Assembly: GCF_010015615.1 (NCBI RefSeq)
Contig: NW_024468936.1
Location: 2,480,001-2,544,000 of the forward strand
Direction: 5' to 3'
Source of the DNA: Cucurbitaria berberidis CBS 394.84
Lineage: Eukaryota > Ascomycota > Dothideomycetes > Pleosporales > Cucurbitariaceae
DNA length: 64,000 nucleotides
Positions 9,617 to 19,455 of the stretch are shown here, one piece after another. A program made the position numbers and the translations under genes. The notes beneath the pieces were generated by a model. The model was not told where the DNA came from and ran no database searches. It saw only the letters and a list, made by a program, of their open reading frames with translations. Each line of letters opens with the position of its first letter. The first letter of the stretch is position 1.

Positions 9617-12007
9617 ATGGAGTTTTGTAATTTCTGTCTGAAAATCACTCAATCCGTAATACGAGGCGAACCAGGATCCAGGAAATGGCATGAAATGGAG
9701 AAGCGACCTCCATTTAGGCAAACAGAGGCGACATGCCCACTTTGCCGTGTAATTTTCAATAACCTACAGAGCCCCTACTTTAAAGAATTTCCCTTGCGCT
9801 TTGTAGTATTTCCCCAAAAGAATAGCACAAGAAGTGGGCAGGGCCTATGCTGTGAGTTGGAAGTGTATTTGCACAGTGAGGATGACGGGAATTATGGTGA
9901 AGGCACGAGATTTGCAGTATGGGCAGATGAAGGTAGAGAACCTACAAGTTTGGCGCTATCTTTACTAATTGAGAGAGATAGGTACTCCAGCTTCTCTCGC
10001 ATTGATCACTCGACCACCAATCTTGAAGCAAGGCCTAGAAGACGTGTGCGACTTGGCTCGATTTTGGCTTAACGAGTGCAGTAGTTCACAGCATGATTCT
10101 TGTGCAGTTATGAAGGATACACGATTGCCTACTCGTGTTCTCCGGATATCTGGAAATATCGAAGCTCCTTCGGTCAAGTTGGTTGTAACCGGGGGCATGA
10201 AAGGCCGCTACTGTGCCTTAAGCCACTGTTGGGGTTCCGCTGATAAACGACCCCTGATGACCACACGCGCAAATCTTCAACATCATCTTGTCGAAATATT
10301 GTTCGACCAGCTACCTAAAACATTTCAAGATGCAGTCATGTTGGTTCGAGGCATCGGAATTGAGTTTTTGTGGATCGACTCGCTTTGTATCATACAAGAT
10401 GATGCTCAGGAATGGCAATCGGAAGCAGGGAATATGGGTGCAATATATAGCGACGCAGCCCTTGTGATAGCTGCTGCTGGGTCCAGAAACTCGACAGAAG
10501 GCTTACTTGTCACTGAACGGCCCCAACCGGTTGTCCTCAAGGCCCCTTACGTCCTGGACGATGTCGCCAAAGGATCATTCAACGTTGCTATGTTGCCAAA
10601 GGGCGATATCGATCCAGAAGATGGTTCTTTGCGAAAAAGGGCGTGGGCTTTCCAGGAATGGTATCTAGCCGAAAAGACTATATTTTTTATGCCAGGCGGT
10701 ATTACATGGAAGTGCAACAAAACAGAGCTGTCAGAACGAGGAAGCCATACTGAATTGTATTTTCATGAACGGAGCTCATGGATTCATCTGTTGCTTAAGT
10801 ATTCAGAGAAATCTTTGACTTATCCTTCCGATCGTCTACACGCTCTAAGAGGGATCGCTAGCCATATAGGAAAGACTCGACCGGATAAATACCGCTTTGA
10901 ATATGGAGTCTGGGAAGACCACCTCTTCGAGCAGCTATTGTGGAAAAAGGAAAACCTGGACGGTGAGGCCGACCTGTTGCACTTGCCCACGTGGAGTTGG
11001 GCATCTACTGGAGGGACCAAATCGTGGTGTCCCCCCGAATACAAAGGCATGTTGAGATACATATCTCAACTGCGAGAGATCACCAGTACAGGCTCTCTTT
11101 CTATCAGTGGAATTGTTATTTGGCCGATGTTCACGTTAATTCGCTTCCCAATTTGGCGAGACCGCAATTGGGCCAGATATACAGCTGGAATCGAAGATAG
11201 CATGGCCTATGCTGCCATCTACAACACGGGCTATCCGATTTATGCAATCTGGGACCACTCTTCCGATGAAAAGTTCTCGGGTATAGTGGTGTTTGATGGT
11301 GAACCTATAACGCACGCAAGATTTGCTGTCCTAGCGTCTACTGAACGACGATTTACTCCATCGCTGTAAGCAAATTTGTAAATGTTATTTTATCGCTCGA
11401 TCCGCTGATTATGTAGCGATTCGGATGACTCATTGAGCACCTCTTCCCATGACTCCCAGACAATCGAAACAGAAGAACCATTCCATCCACCCAAACAGAA
11501 TCCTGAATTATTTGAACACGGGAGTGGAACGCGTTCAGATGATACGGAATCTAGCGCAACTTCAAACTACTACAATACTAGTCGAAACATGGGCATGGCA
11601 GATCATGACTATGATTTGAAGACGGTGGACATGGACAAGTCAGATTCAAAACACAGTGAAGACGTCCAAGCAAGCCAGATGACTAGCTTTGGAAGCAAAT
11701 ATGAAGATTCTCAAATTCTGGATGTAGACGCGTCATATTCAGAAGGTAGTAGCTGTGTGTCTCAAGCACGTGAAAACGATGACGATAATATGGTAAGTGA
11801 TAGCCCGATTCATTACTTCGGACATACGTCTCACGTACCTAGTACTCAGAGCTCTTCCGTCTAGCACGCTCAACGAGCCATGTATACTGGGGCTTAGCAC
11901 TTGAGCCCGTGGGCGAGGGCAGATACAAGCGCGTGGGACTTGTCATGCTATATCCCCATGCACTCGACGTGAGCAATAAGGAAGATCCTGAGTATGAGAT
12001 AGTATAG
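9617..12007 (+). CDS. HET-domain (heterokaryon incompatibility) protein
   Basis: Fungal allorecognition-type protein; HET-domain activation generally triggers cell death after fusion of unlike strains. Exons 9617-9932, 9982-11365, 11417-11792 and 11852-12007 sum to 744 codons, so 743 residues. Two N-terminal Cys pairs (CNFC, CPLC) are typical of the family's leader region. The HET core runs from about residue 180: GRYCALSHCWG, FLWIDSLCIIQDD, EAGNMGAIYSDAALVIAAAG, and RAWAFQEWYLAEKTIFF. WSWAS follows. Exon 3 encodes a long Ser/Asp/Glu-rich acidic insert (about residues 568-692). Exon 4 restores the family's closing segment, YWGLALEPVGEGRYKRVGL. The last acceptor is an unusual GAG rather than CAG, chosen because it keeps that segment in frame. 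An ATG-less extension upstream (9485) is ignored. Confidence 0.88.
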
Positions 12008-12399
12008 TTTTCTTCTATTGATGTAGCACGAGAGAAGAATAAGCTGTAAAGCTTAGAGAGCTCCCTTCACATCGTAAAAGCGGTGTTGCAACATAATAAA
12101 CAGTACAGTACCGCGAAGGTTAGTCGCATAACAATAGAACTGATTCTAGCTACGTAAAAAAAGCCAGTAATCTACTTAAGCGCCCCTCTCGACACTTGCA
12201 CGCGTAATTCGCTAACAGATATTCCATGACTTTTCTAGTGAGAGATTGTGGGTTGGCACCAAAGTTCGAGCGGATAGGCGGGTATAGCATTGTCTATAGG
12301 AAACTGATGTTGACTATGCGCTCAGTATGACTTCGAGCAGGCCACTCCGGTATATATTGATGGGATGCTTCAATTCAATACACATCTCCGCGAAGCGTT
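12008..12399. other. Convergent intergenic region, nothing seen
   Basis: 3' flanks of the HET gene and of the minus-strand gene ending at 12400. AT-rich patches only. Confidence 0.4.
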
Positions 12400-13594
12400 T
12401 CAAAGCTCCATGTTCGTCTGTTTGGTTAACGATAGAGCTCGCCATGCTAGTTCAGCAGCTCCTCTAGCTGCGACAAACCTAGGATTCGTGGCAAATACCT
12501 CAACCTCAAATCCAGCTTCCTCGACGGCTCCATTAACAAGTTCGTATATCCCATCTATGTCAATATCACGAGGACTACCAATTAGAAGCACGGTGATCAC
12601 TTTTGGAGGCCATGGTGGCTCGGGAAGGCGCTTGTACCGCCTGCGAAGTAATTCTATAACCGCCTCTCGGGTGCTCTTCCTCCTCGTATGCCTACCCACG
12701 TTCTCTGAATTTTGATCGTCCCCGAGAGAAAAGTAATGTATCGATAAGTCGGTGTCCGGATCCGCAAGGTCGTTAGCTTCGCGCATGGACATTGTGTGAA
12801 GGAGGACAGCAGCGGATGTGTACTCCACGAGAATAACTGAGCGTACGGGAAGGGCCAAGCCTTCCTGTCTGCATTGCTTTTCATCGGTATAGGAGGAGCA
12901 CAACCCCATGCGATTCCCAGTGTATGTGGAAACGATGGTTCGGGGTGGGTATCTGTGGTTACCATAAAGCAGGGGGAGATTACAGTAGAGAGCGGTGTCG
13001 GATATGTCTTCCGCATAGAGACCGGGGAGCGCTGGGTAACTTATGACGACTGAAGCTATTGAGGATGAAGAGGCGTGAGACTTGGCAAGGGAGATGAGTG
13101 AGGAGGTGAGAGTGGAGAGCGTGCGGACGTCTGAAGATGCGGGAAGGAAAATCAATTTTCGGGCAGAACGAAACCCTTGTCGTGGTTGGTCGTCCCATTG
13201 ATCCTCCATGCGGAAGTAGGGTGGCCTGTCCGTGACGATCAGTGTAGGTTCAGGATTCCTTAATGGTATGGATTGGGTAGAGTCAGGAGGGTAATACGTA
13301 CGCCGGGTGTGAAGACGAGAGTCGAGAGAATCGCTGCATCATGTCCAGATAGTTCTGATCTCCATGCTCGCATCCAATGTCTTCAAACGAGCCATCCTCA
13401 TGCCGTATCGAAATGGTGCCATAGCTTGCCGTCAGGGAGATACCAAGAGCGAGGCATCTTGTGGATGCGGGCGTTTGCTTATTTCGCTTGCTCATGGGGA
13501 GGGGAAGCCATGTAGGGCGACGAGGTGGGACGAGGATGAAGTAACATACAATGACGGAGAAGAATGCGATTATGAGCGACCTAAAGAACGGCAT
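12400..13594 (-). CDS. Membrane-anchored protein with actin/Hsp70-like ATPase-fold traits, unknown function
   Basis: Exons 13302-13594 and 12400-13258 join over a 43-bp intron to 383 residues. The N-terminus has one hydrophobic helix (SLIIAFFSVIVCYFILV, about residues 6-22), so a signal anchor is likely. The next part, LALGISLTASYGTISI, resembles the first phosphate-binding hairpin of actin/Hsp70/ROK ATPases, but the usual GTT/GTS is altered to TAS. Near the C-terminus VITVLLIGSPRDIDIDGIYELV and FVAARGAAELAW resemble the adenosine-binding and closing helices seen in fungal Hsp70-like proteins. The protein is much shorter than Hsp70 and lacks a substrate-binding domain. Function is unknown, and the fold assignment is an inference from short motifs. 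Confidence 0.6.
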
Positions 13595-13973
13595 AATAGG
13601 TATCAGGATCTGTGGTCACTGGGAATAGAGTCGAAAGTGCTTAGACATAACTGCCAGAGGCAGCCGTAGTTGTGTCCACGCCACATTAGGCGGAGGTTAT
13701 ATTGGCGCGGTGAGATTAAACGATCATGTCGCGCGATTGGGCGCATGAAAGAGGTACGAAATATAACATATTATCAAGTAGCAGTCGAAACATAGATATA
13801 TCGTAGGTCATTGAGGAGGTGTAGACACCGTCGAGCCAGGTTCATCGGATTGCAAATGGAGTGTTTCTGATGGACTACATAACGCAGAATCTCGCGTAAA
13901 CCTTCCCCGCGTCAACCCTGACGTCAACCCCACCTCCACCAAAAGCTCTCAACTTTCGCAGCCAGATTGCCCA
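13595..13973. promoter_or_regulatory. Divergent promoter region
   Basis: About 380 bp between the membrane-anchored protein gene and the YjbQ-family gene. The last 60 bp before the plus-strand ATG are CT-rich. No other feature seen. Confidence 0.35.
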
Positions 13974-14791
13974 ATGCCGCAGCAACCCTCCTCAATCTCC
14001 CCACTAACTACATTCTTGATCGTCTGCATCTTCGTTCTAGCTCTCTTCCCCAGTCTCTTCGTCTCGATAGCGTGGGCACCCTACAATTCGCTTGTAGACT
14101 ACACGTTCCCCGCCGCCGCAACGCGCAGAAGTGTACTGTGCACGACACCGAATATCTGCACCGCAGCAACAGCAACAGCAACAGCACCGACAATGTCGTG
14201 GTACGTCTGTCGTATCTATTTCATCCCCAAACCAAACCAAGCCAAATCAATCGTCTCGATTCAGAATAAATACACAACTAACACCGTCCACCCTACCAGG
14301 TTCCAGAAATCCCTCACCCTGCCCACTCGCAGTAGGGGCACCTATCTCGTTACCGACCACATCAACAAAGAGCTCCCCGAGATCAAGCAGTACAAAACAG
14401 GCCTGCTGAACCTCTTCATCCAACATACATCCTGCGCGCTGAGTCTGAACGAGAATTGGGATCAGGATGTACGCGCCGACATGACGGATGCGCTGGATCG
14501 CATTGTACCCGAGGACAAGAAGGGCGAGGGTCTGTATCGACATGATGCCGAGGGTAGCGATGATATGCCTGTACGTACCTTGTCACCTTGGTTTGAGGAA
14601 GGAGTACCGGGAAAACGGGCTAATCATCACAGGCACATGTCAAGTCCGCGTTAGTCGGCGCGAGCGTTACGATACCTATTACAAATGGCAGATTGGCGAC
14701 AGGGACGTGGCAAGGGGTCTACTTCCTAGAATTTAGGGATGTCAAACATTCCAGGAAGGTGGTGGCTACGATTCAGGGCGAGAAGTTGTGA
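13974..14791 (+). CDS. YjbQ/UPF0047 family protein with possible N-terminal membrane extension
   Basis: Small beta-rich protein of the YjbQ/UPF0047 family; some members show weak thiamine-phosphate synthase activity and the cellular role is unresolved. Exons 13974-14200, 14300-14570 and 14633-14791. The conserved core begins at MSWFQKSLTLP, immediately at an alternative ATG (14193), and includes RGTYLVTDHI, LLNLFIQHTSCALSLNENWD, VRADMTDALDRIVPED, ITNGRLATGTWQGVYFLEFRD. The core alone is 145 residues, the usual family length. The longer model adds 73 residues, including a strong hydrophobic helix (TTFLIVCIFVLALFPSLFVS) and an AC-rich microsatellite-coded Ala/Thr stretch. The upstream frame is open, but the family normally starts at MSW, so the extension may be 5' leader. 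Confidence 0.82.
14163..14187 (+). repeat. CAG/CAA-type microsatellite
   Basis: Short tandem AGCAAC/ACAGCA run, coding Ala/Thr in the long YjbQ model. Confidence 0.6.
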
Positions 14792-15283
14792 TGAGAGGAA
14801 GAGGGAAGCAATTGATTGCAAGACCGAGCAAGGTTATGAGAATTGTACCAAGAATTCATGGAATTTTCGTTGCAAAACATGATTCATGTGTCAAAGTAAG
14901 CATTCGTGGGATATGTCTCGGATAATCATGGTTTTGATCTATCCGATAGACCTACTGCGCCTACATGCACCTGCCAGACCCAACCTTGCAAATCCTCTGA
15001 CTGTCTGTCGTATAGGAGGAATGCCGAAAAAGGAGATCAGAGAAAACTGCCAACGCCGGTGCCGTGAGATGCTGGGTATCACTGAACTGTATCGAAATGA
15101 AGATGCCAATTTAGGTATGTTGAATGAGATGATGGTAGGTGAGGCCGAGAAGCAATCTGATCGTCTCGCGGGAAGATAGTGGTGTAAATTGAAGCAGATC
15201 TTTCTGCCGTTGAGTGATGGTGGAAGCCAGCGATATCTCGTCAGCGTTGACAGTGTCGCGATGCCGAGAAGAAAGGGTTGTTG
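14792..15283. other. Convergent intergenic region, nothing supported
   Basis: Space between convergent stop codons. A plus-strand open frame of 97 codons (14886-15179) is present but shows no family features and no intron logic, so it is not called. Confidence 0.35.
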
Positions 15284-16671
15284 TTATTCGCGGTGAAACA
15301 CCAGGAAACCCACGTCGGCGTCCATCATCCATCGTCCAGGGTGACACTCGTTCTCGATCTGGTAGTAGGTCCGAAGATGCCACTCGCCGTTTCTTTCACG
15401 GCACCAAAACGGATCGTCACTACGCGCGTCGGCTGGCTTGATTCTCCGCGGGTCGTATGCACCCCTCTCCGTCGCGACCCGGCGATTCTCCATCTGGATG
15501 TCTTCGCGCGTGGGGCCATGGTTGCAAGTCGCCCTTGCCTCCACCCTCGGTGCGGGTGCATAACCCTGCGCTTGACTGTTCGTAACGTGGTAGGTCGTTG
15601 TCGTTGCAGATGGGCCAGGCGGGTAGACGTAAGCTTGGTAGCCATAGCTAGGTGTAGTGTTGTAATACGTCCTCTGGTAGGGAGAATAGAAGTTAGCAAG
15701 CGGGTACATCGAGCCATAGAGGCCGTAGTTGTAGTAGCCGCCGTAGGCGGGGTATTGATAGTTCTGGGCGTAGTAGTTTGCGCCGTAGGACTGTGGGTAG
15801 TAGGAGCGGGCATTGTATACCCCAGGATAGTATCCACCTGCCGCGTAGCCAACGCCAGCGCCAGCAAAGCCGACACCGACAGCAGCACCAACGCCAACAC
15901 CAACACCGACCCCATAGCCACCTGGCATAACGCCGGCAGGGTAGGCGCCATTTGGTTGTTGGCCGGCATAGCTGAGAAAGCCGCGTTGGCCGTAGCGGGG
16001 TGTATAGATATACTGGTGGCGCGGCTTTGGGTAGGCCTCCATGGTGATGATTGGGGAATTGACGAATGTGTACTGTCGACAAAGCAACGATGGAGGTAGA
16101 AAGTAGGAGGGGTGGTAGGCGGGCGCGACAAGAGTGAGACGAGGTGAAGCCCCGTGCAAGAGCCGACCAGGCAGCCAAGAAGAAGGTGATGTCGCGACAA
16201 TAGAGTCCGAGATGCACGCAGCTTCAAAAAGCTCACGCGAGCCAATGACGTGATGGGGCGGTGTACGTAAAGGAGGAAAGAGCGGAGACTCACCATGGCG
16301 GCACCGCCTGGCATGGTAGCACGAGCTCCAGGAAGAAAGCCACCACCTTGCCCATATCGATTCGAGTACCCGCCGGGCATAACGCCTCGAGGATAGCCAC
16401 CGGGGGCGATGGCTCTAGGAAACCCTCCAGGCATGACACCTCTAGGATAGCCCCCATATTGAGCAAGGCGAGCTGGAGCCATCAACGCATTGCCCATGTG
16501 ACGGCCAAGAGGAGGGCGAGCATAGTATCTCGAGGGATAGTAGGCGCCTCCGAAACCATTCCGGCGCCGCCAGGACATGCGAACGCGCGGAAGCGTCTCT
16601 TCTTCGTAGTATCGCTGCCCTTGTCGCATGTAGGTTCTGGTCCGGTACGTGTCTCTGTCGTCGAAGCACAT
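15284..16671 (-). CDS. Gly/Tyr/Pro-rich protein with repeated VMPGG(Y/F) motifs, unknown function
   Basis: Modelled as two exons (16294-16671 and 15284-16072) joined over a 221-bp intron with a strong GTGAGT donor, 388 residues. The first exon begins MCFDDRDTYRTRTY and repeats a PRGVMPGG-type unit several times (YPRGVMPGGF, YPRGVMPGGY, MPGGAAM). The second exon has YPAGVMPGGY again, which supports a single gene. It continues as a Gly/Val-rich stretch (GVGVGVG) and a long Tyr-rich region (NYYAQNYQYPAYGGYYNYG). The C-terminal about 70 residues look globular and conserved-like (DPFWCRERNGEWHLRTYY, WMMDADVGFLVFHRE). The intron frame is also open, and a two-gene reading is possible. Start could be 75 bases further upstream (hydrophobic leader from 16746). 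No function assigned. Confidence 0.6.
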
Positions 16672-16911
16672 TGTGCCGATTGCAAGACTGATGGCTGTCG
16701 ATAATGAACTGAACCCAATCAAGGCAGCTGAGTACGGAAACGCCAACGATGAGCGAGGAAGCTATGACGTACAAGAGAAGACGCAAGACACTCAGACCCT
16801 CGCGTTATAGCAAAGTACCCCGCGTGACTTGCGACATGAGCAGATAATCTTGCTTACCATGTACATAGTATCAACTGAGGTCCATGTACGTATCCATTGT
16901 CTCTCTCAATG

Positions 16912-17670
16912 TCATAAGCCTTTGCTGCTGCCAGATTTCGGCACAGCTCCTCCCTCTACGGCACCAGTACCCGCACCAGGAGTACCACTGCCCTTATTCT
17001 TCCCCTTGCCAAACAGCTTCTTGAACCGTCCCAGGAAGGGAATTACCGTCATCCTCGCAAACCACGGCGTAGCCCAGACACTGAACACAATCCGTGGAAG
17101 TAGAAACATCTTGACAATCGTATACGCAGTCGCAAACTCCACGACCAACCTCACGCCTCCTTCACTAATATTCCATGCGTGGTCGACTTTGCGCAACCTC
17201 TTTGCCTCACTACCCCCATTGACTTGGTTCTCCAGCGACTCCATTCGCTTCGCATCTTTCTGTATCTCGTCCACCTCCCGCTCCGCCTCTGCTGCCTCGT
17301 CGCTGCGGATCCACCCCTTCCTCTTGAAGTACCTGCCGAAGCGCTCGACGCCGCTCGAAATCCACGCTCCCTCGGCAAACCACCGCGGTAGCCAGTGCGT
17401 ATAGTGGAAGTATCCCGCGAGACCGAAGAGCGGGATTATCGCAGTCAGTTCGTGCAGGAGGAGGAAAGAAGTGATGTGTGAAACTGGGGCATTTGCGAGC
17501 GCATTGGTGTACTTGTGTAGAAACTTAGGGAGGCGTCGGTTGAAGCGTTCGATGCGGGATTGGGAGTGTAGTGGCGGCTTGGGAGGCTCTGTTGCGTATC
17601 GTCGCGTGTTTGGGTTGCGGACGGGGCGTGCTGGACGCGTAGTTGCACGTAGGACGGCTCTTCGTAGCAT
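16912..17670 (-). CDS. Putative mitochondrial inner-membrane protein, conserved fungal, unknown
   Basis: Single exon, 252 residues. The N-terminus (MLRRAVLRATTRPARPVRNP, then TRRYATEPP) is a textbook presequence with a likely cleavage near RRYA. Two hydrophobic segments flank a charged middle: ITSFLLLHELTAIIPLFGLAG (about residues 65-85) and VEFATAYTIVKMFLLPRIVF (about 177-196), the latter followed by WATPWFARMTVIPFLGRF. The middle (DEAAEAEREVDEIQKDAKRMESLENQ) is a predicted coiled coil. The tail is Gly/Lys-rich. The HELTAIIPLFGLA stretch and overall plan are reminiscent of DUF1279/FAM210-like mitochondrial proteins, which I cannot confirm. It is divergent from the gene at 18072. Confidence 0.75.
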   Translation of the reverse strand: MLRRAVLRATTRPARPVRNPNTRRYATEPPKPPLHSQSRIERFNRRLPKFLHKYTNALANAPVSHITSFLLLHELTAIIPLFGLAGYFHYTHWLPRWFAEGAWISSGVERFGRYFKRKGWIRSDEAAEAEREVDEIQKDAKRMESLENQVNGGSEAKRLRKVDHAWNISEGGVRLVVEFATAYTIVKMFLLPRIVFSVWATPWFARMTVIPFLGRFKKLFGKGKNKGSGTPGAGTGAVEGGAVPKSGSSKGL

Positions 17671-18071
17671 CTTGATTATCGTTTGGTCTTTGCACCTCTT
17701 GCCAATTATTCACCCTCAAGACGTAAACAGCTCAGTGTGCTAGCGAACACCGCACCTCCATCAGTAAGATTGATGGTGTTTTGTCGAGTATGGCAATGTC
17801 GTCGGGACTTGGATGGGCCGAATGTGGTTCATCGCGGCTATCGCGCTAGCTATGAACCCCTGCTTGATGCCTCCACACCTTAAACATCAACAAAGCGATC
17901 AAGACACCTTGTGTGACGATTGTAATCAAAACATGTTTAAAATGATTCTTGTGCACAGGTTGCCGACTAGATTGACGATTGACCGTCATCACTCATACAA
18001 GGTCCCCTATTCTTAAATTATTGAACTTCAAGTTGGTGACGCAGATTATCAACCAAGAGCTTGGAGTCAAG
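17671..18071. promoter_or_regulatory. Divergent promoter region
   Basis: About 400 bp between outward-facing starts. An in-frame upstream ATG at 17979 could lengthen the plus-strand protein by 31 residues. No other feature. Confidence 0.35.
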
Positions 18072-19085
18072 ATGTTACTGTTCTATGAGCATGAGCCTGA
18101 CTCGGCTAATGCCACGTCGTCTACAGTTACATCAGACCCTGCTTTCGTCAGAACGATAGACCCACTACCTCAGTATGGTTCCCACGCGTTCATACCATAT
18201 CTACCCTGGTCCCTCCAGCACGAATTTGAGTCGTCGTCAACCACATCCATTCCGCCAAAGGCACCAGATGAATCCCTAACACTCCACAACACCTCATCAT
18301 GGACATACTGCGGCCCACTACTCGTACCAAACTCCACATCCCTCCCTCCATCCTTCCACTCTTGGTCCGCGCAAACAACATCCGACCCGTCCATCCTACT
18401 AGACCGTCTCCTACCACTCCTCTCTTTCCTCCACACCTTCCTCTCAGAAGCAAACGCACAAAACTACTGGCTTACCATTCGCGCCACAACTCCGACGAAC
18501 GAGTACAACACCCCCCGATGGCACACCGACGACGACTTCTTCTCCACTACCACCACCACCACCACCAACAACAACAACGAGCCGGAAGTAGAAGACACCG
18601 ATATTCCCTCCAATCCCCACAGCAGCACCAAAAACAGGTGCTGGAAACTAGCCACCATACTCCTCGGCCCACCAACGCTCTTCATAGAAGACAACGCCCC
18701 AGCGCTAGACACGCTTCGCCATACGAAAGCCCACCACCGCGAAACAATGTCCGAACACGCGTGTACGTCGATCCGCTGCCTCGGATGCGCCACATACGCC
18801 GCCTCACTCCGACACTCGCTCTCCACCTCCCTCGCAGCTTCAAAGACCGCTTCACCGGGCCCGAACGAAGTAGCGTTTTTTCGCATCGGCGACGAAGAAG
18901 GCGCTGTGCACTCTGAGCCCAAGTGCGACGTTGATCGGATTTTTGTTAATGTTGTGCCGGGGACGGAGAGTGAGTTGAGACGGCTGATGGCGAGGTGGGG
19001 AATGGGATTTCCGCGTGCTTGGTGCTTTGGGGTTCCGGTTGGGTTCATCAGGAGTGATGAGAGATTTGGTCTGGGGTGGACGTGA
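18072..19085 (+). CDS. Uncharacterised protein with HxD...H...R motif (DUF1826-like or 2OG-oxygenase-like)
   Basis: Single exon, 337 residues from the chosen ATG (MLLFYEHEPDS). The interesting pattern is RWHTDDDFF (H151, D153) followed by KLATILLGPPTLFIEDN and, near the end, AVHSEPKCDVDRIFVNVVPG (H280, R289). An HxD pair, a distal His and an Arg nine residues later is the arrangement of Fe(II)/2-oxoglutarate oxygenases; DUF1826 proteins show a similar WH/FHxD...LGPGTEW order. A Thr/Asn homopolymer tract (TTTTTTTNNNN, coded by an ACC/AAC microsatellite) sits between the HxD and the rest of the core. The protein starts without signal peptide. Activity is not established; the motif reading is inference. 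Confidence 0.65.
   Translation: MLLFYEHEPDSANATSSTVTSDPAFVRTIDPLPQYGSHAFIPYLPWSLQHEFESSSTTSIPPKAPDESLTLHNTSSWTYCGPLLVPNSTSLPPSFHSWSAQTTSDPSILLDRLLPLLSFLHTFLSEANAQNYWLTIRATTPTNEYNTPRWHTDDDFFSTTTTTTTNNNNEPEVEDTDIPSNPHSSTKNRCWKLATILLGPPTLFIEDNAPALDTLRHTKAHHRETMSEHACTSIRCLGCATYAASLRHSLSTSLAASKTASPGPNEVAFFRIGDEEGAVHSEPKCDVDRIFVNVVPGTESELRRLMARWGMGFPRAWCFGVPVGFIRSDERFGLGWT
18548..18580 (+). repeat. ACC/AAC trinucleotide microsatellite in coding sequence
   Basis: Runs of CAC/ACC followed by AAC encode a poly-Thr/poly-Asn loop in the HxD-motif protein. Likely length-polymorphic. Confidence 0.7.
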
Positions 19086-19455
19086 CAAAGGTGGAAAGAA
19101 AAGACAAGTGAGGGTGGCGTAAGTCTTCGGGCAGATGTGGAACACGTGTAGCTAGTTATTGAAAGGAGTCGTCATAAGAAGAAACACTTTACTTACTGTG
19201 GCGAGAAGCAGTGCGTTTTGTATCAATTCTATTGCACGGTATGATGTGGAAGAGCAAACTACGACGCTTTTGAAGAGAGCCGCCTCAGCTTTTGTCTACA
19301 CTCTTCCAATACATTCCTTCTCGGTTATCCAATGTCGTGCTTGCGCTATATCCCATTTTGGATCGATAATGCACATTCGCATCTGAGTGCCGAAGTCACT
19401 CCAAACCAGCTGTGGAGTGAGAAGAATCTGCGCCCAGCACTGTCCACAACACCTC
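19086..19455. other. Convergent intergenic region, nothing seen
   Basis: 3' flanks of the HxD-motif gene and of ste23; only short chance frames. Confidence 0.35.

Noticed and set aside
15325..16746. Minus-strand open frame of 473 codons through the Gly/Tyr-rich gene
   Set aside because: It reads through a strong GTGAGT donor and then continues in a different frame from the Tyr-rich, globular C-terminus, giving Thr/Arg/Ser low-complexity sequence; a spliced model explains the repeats better.
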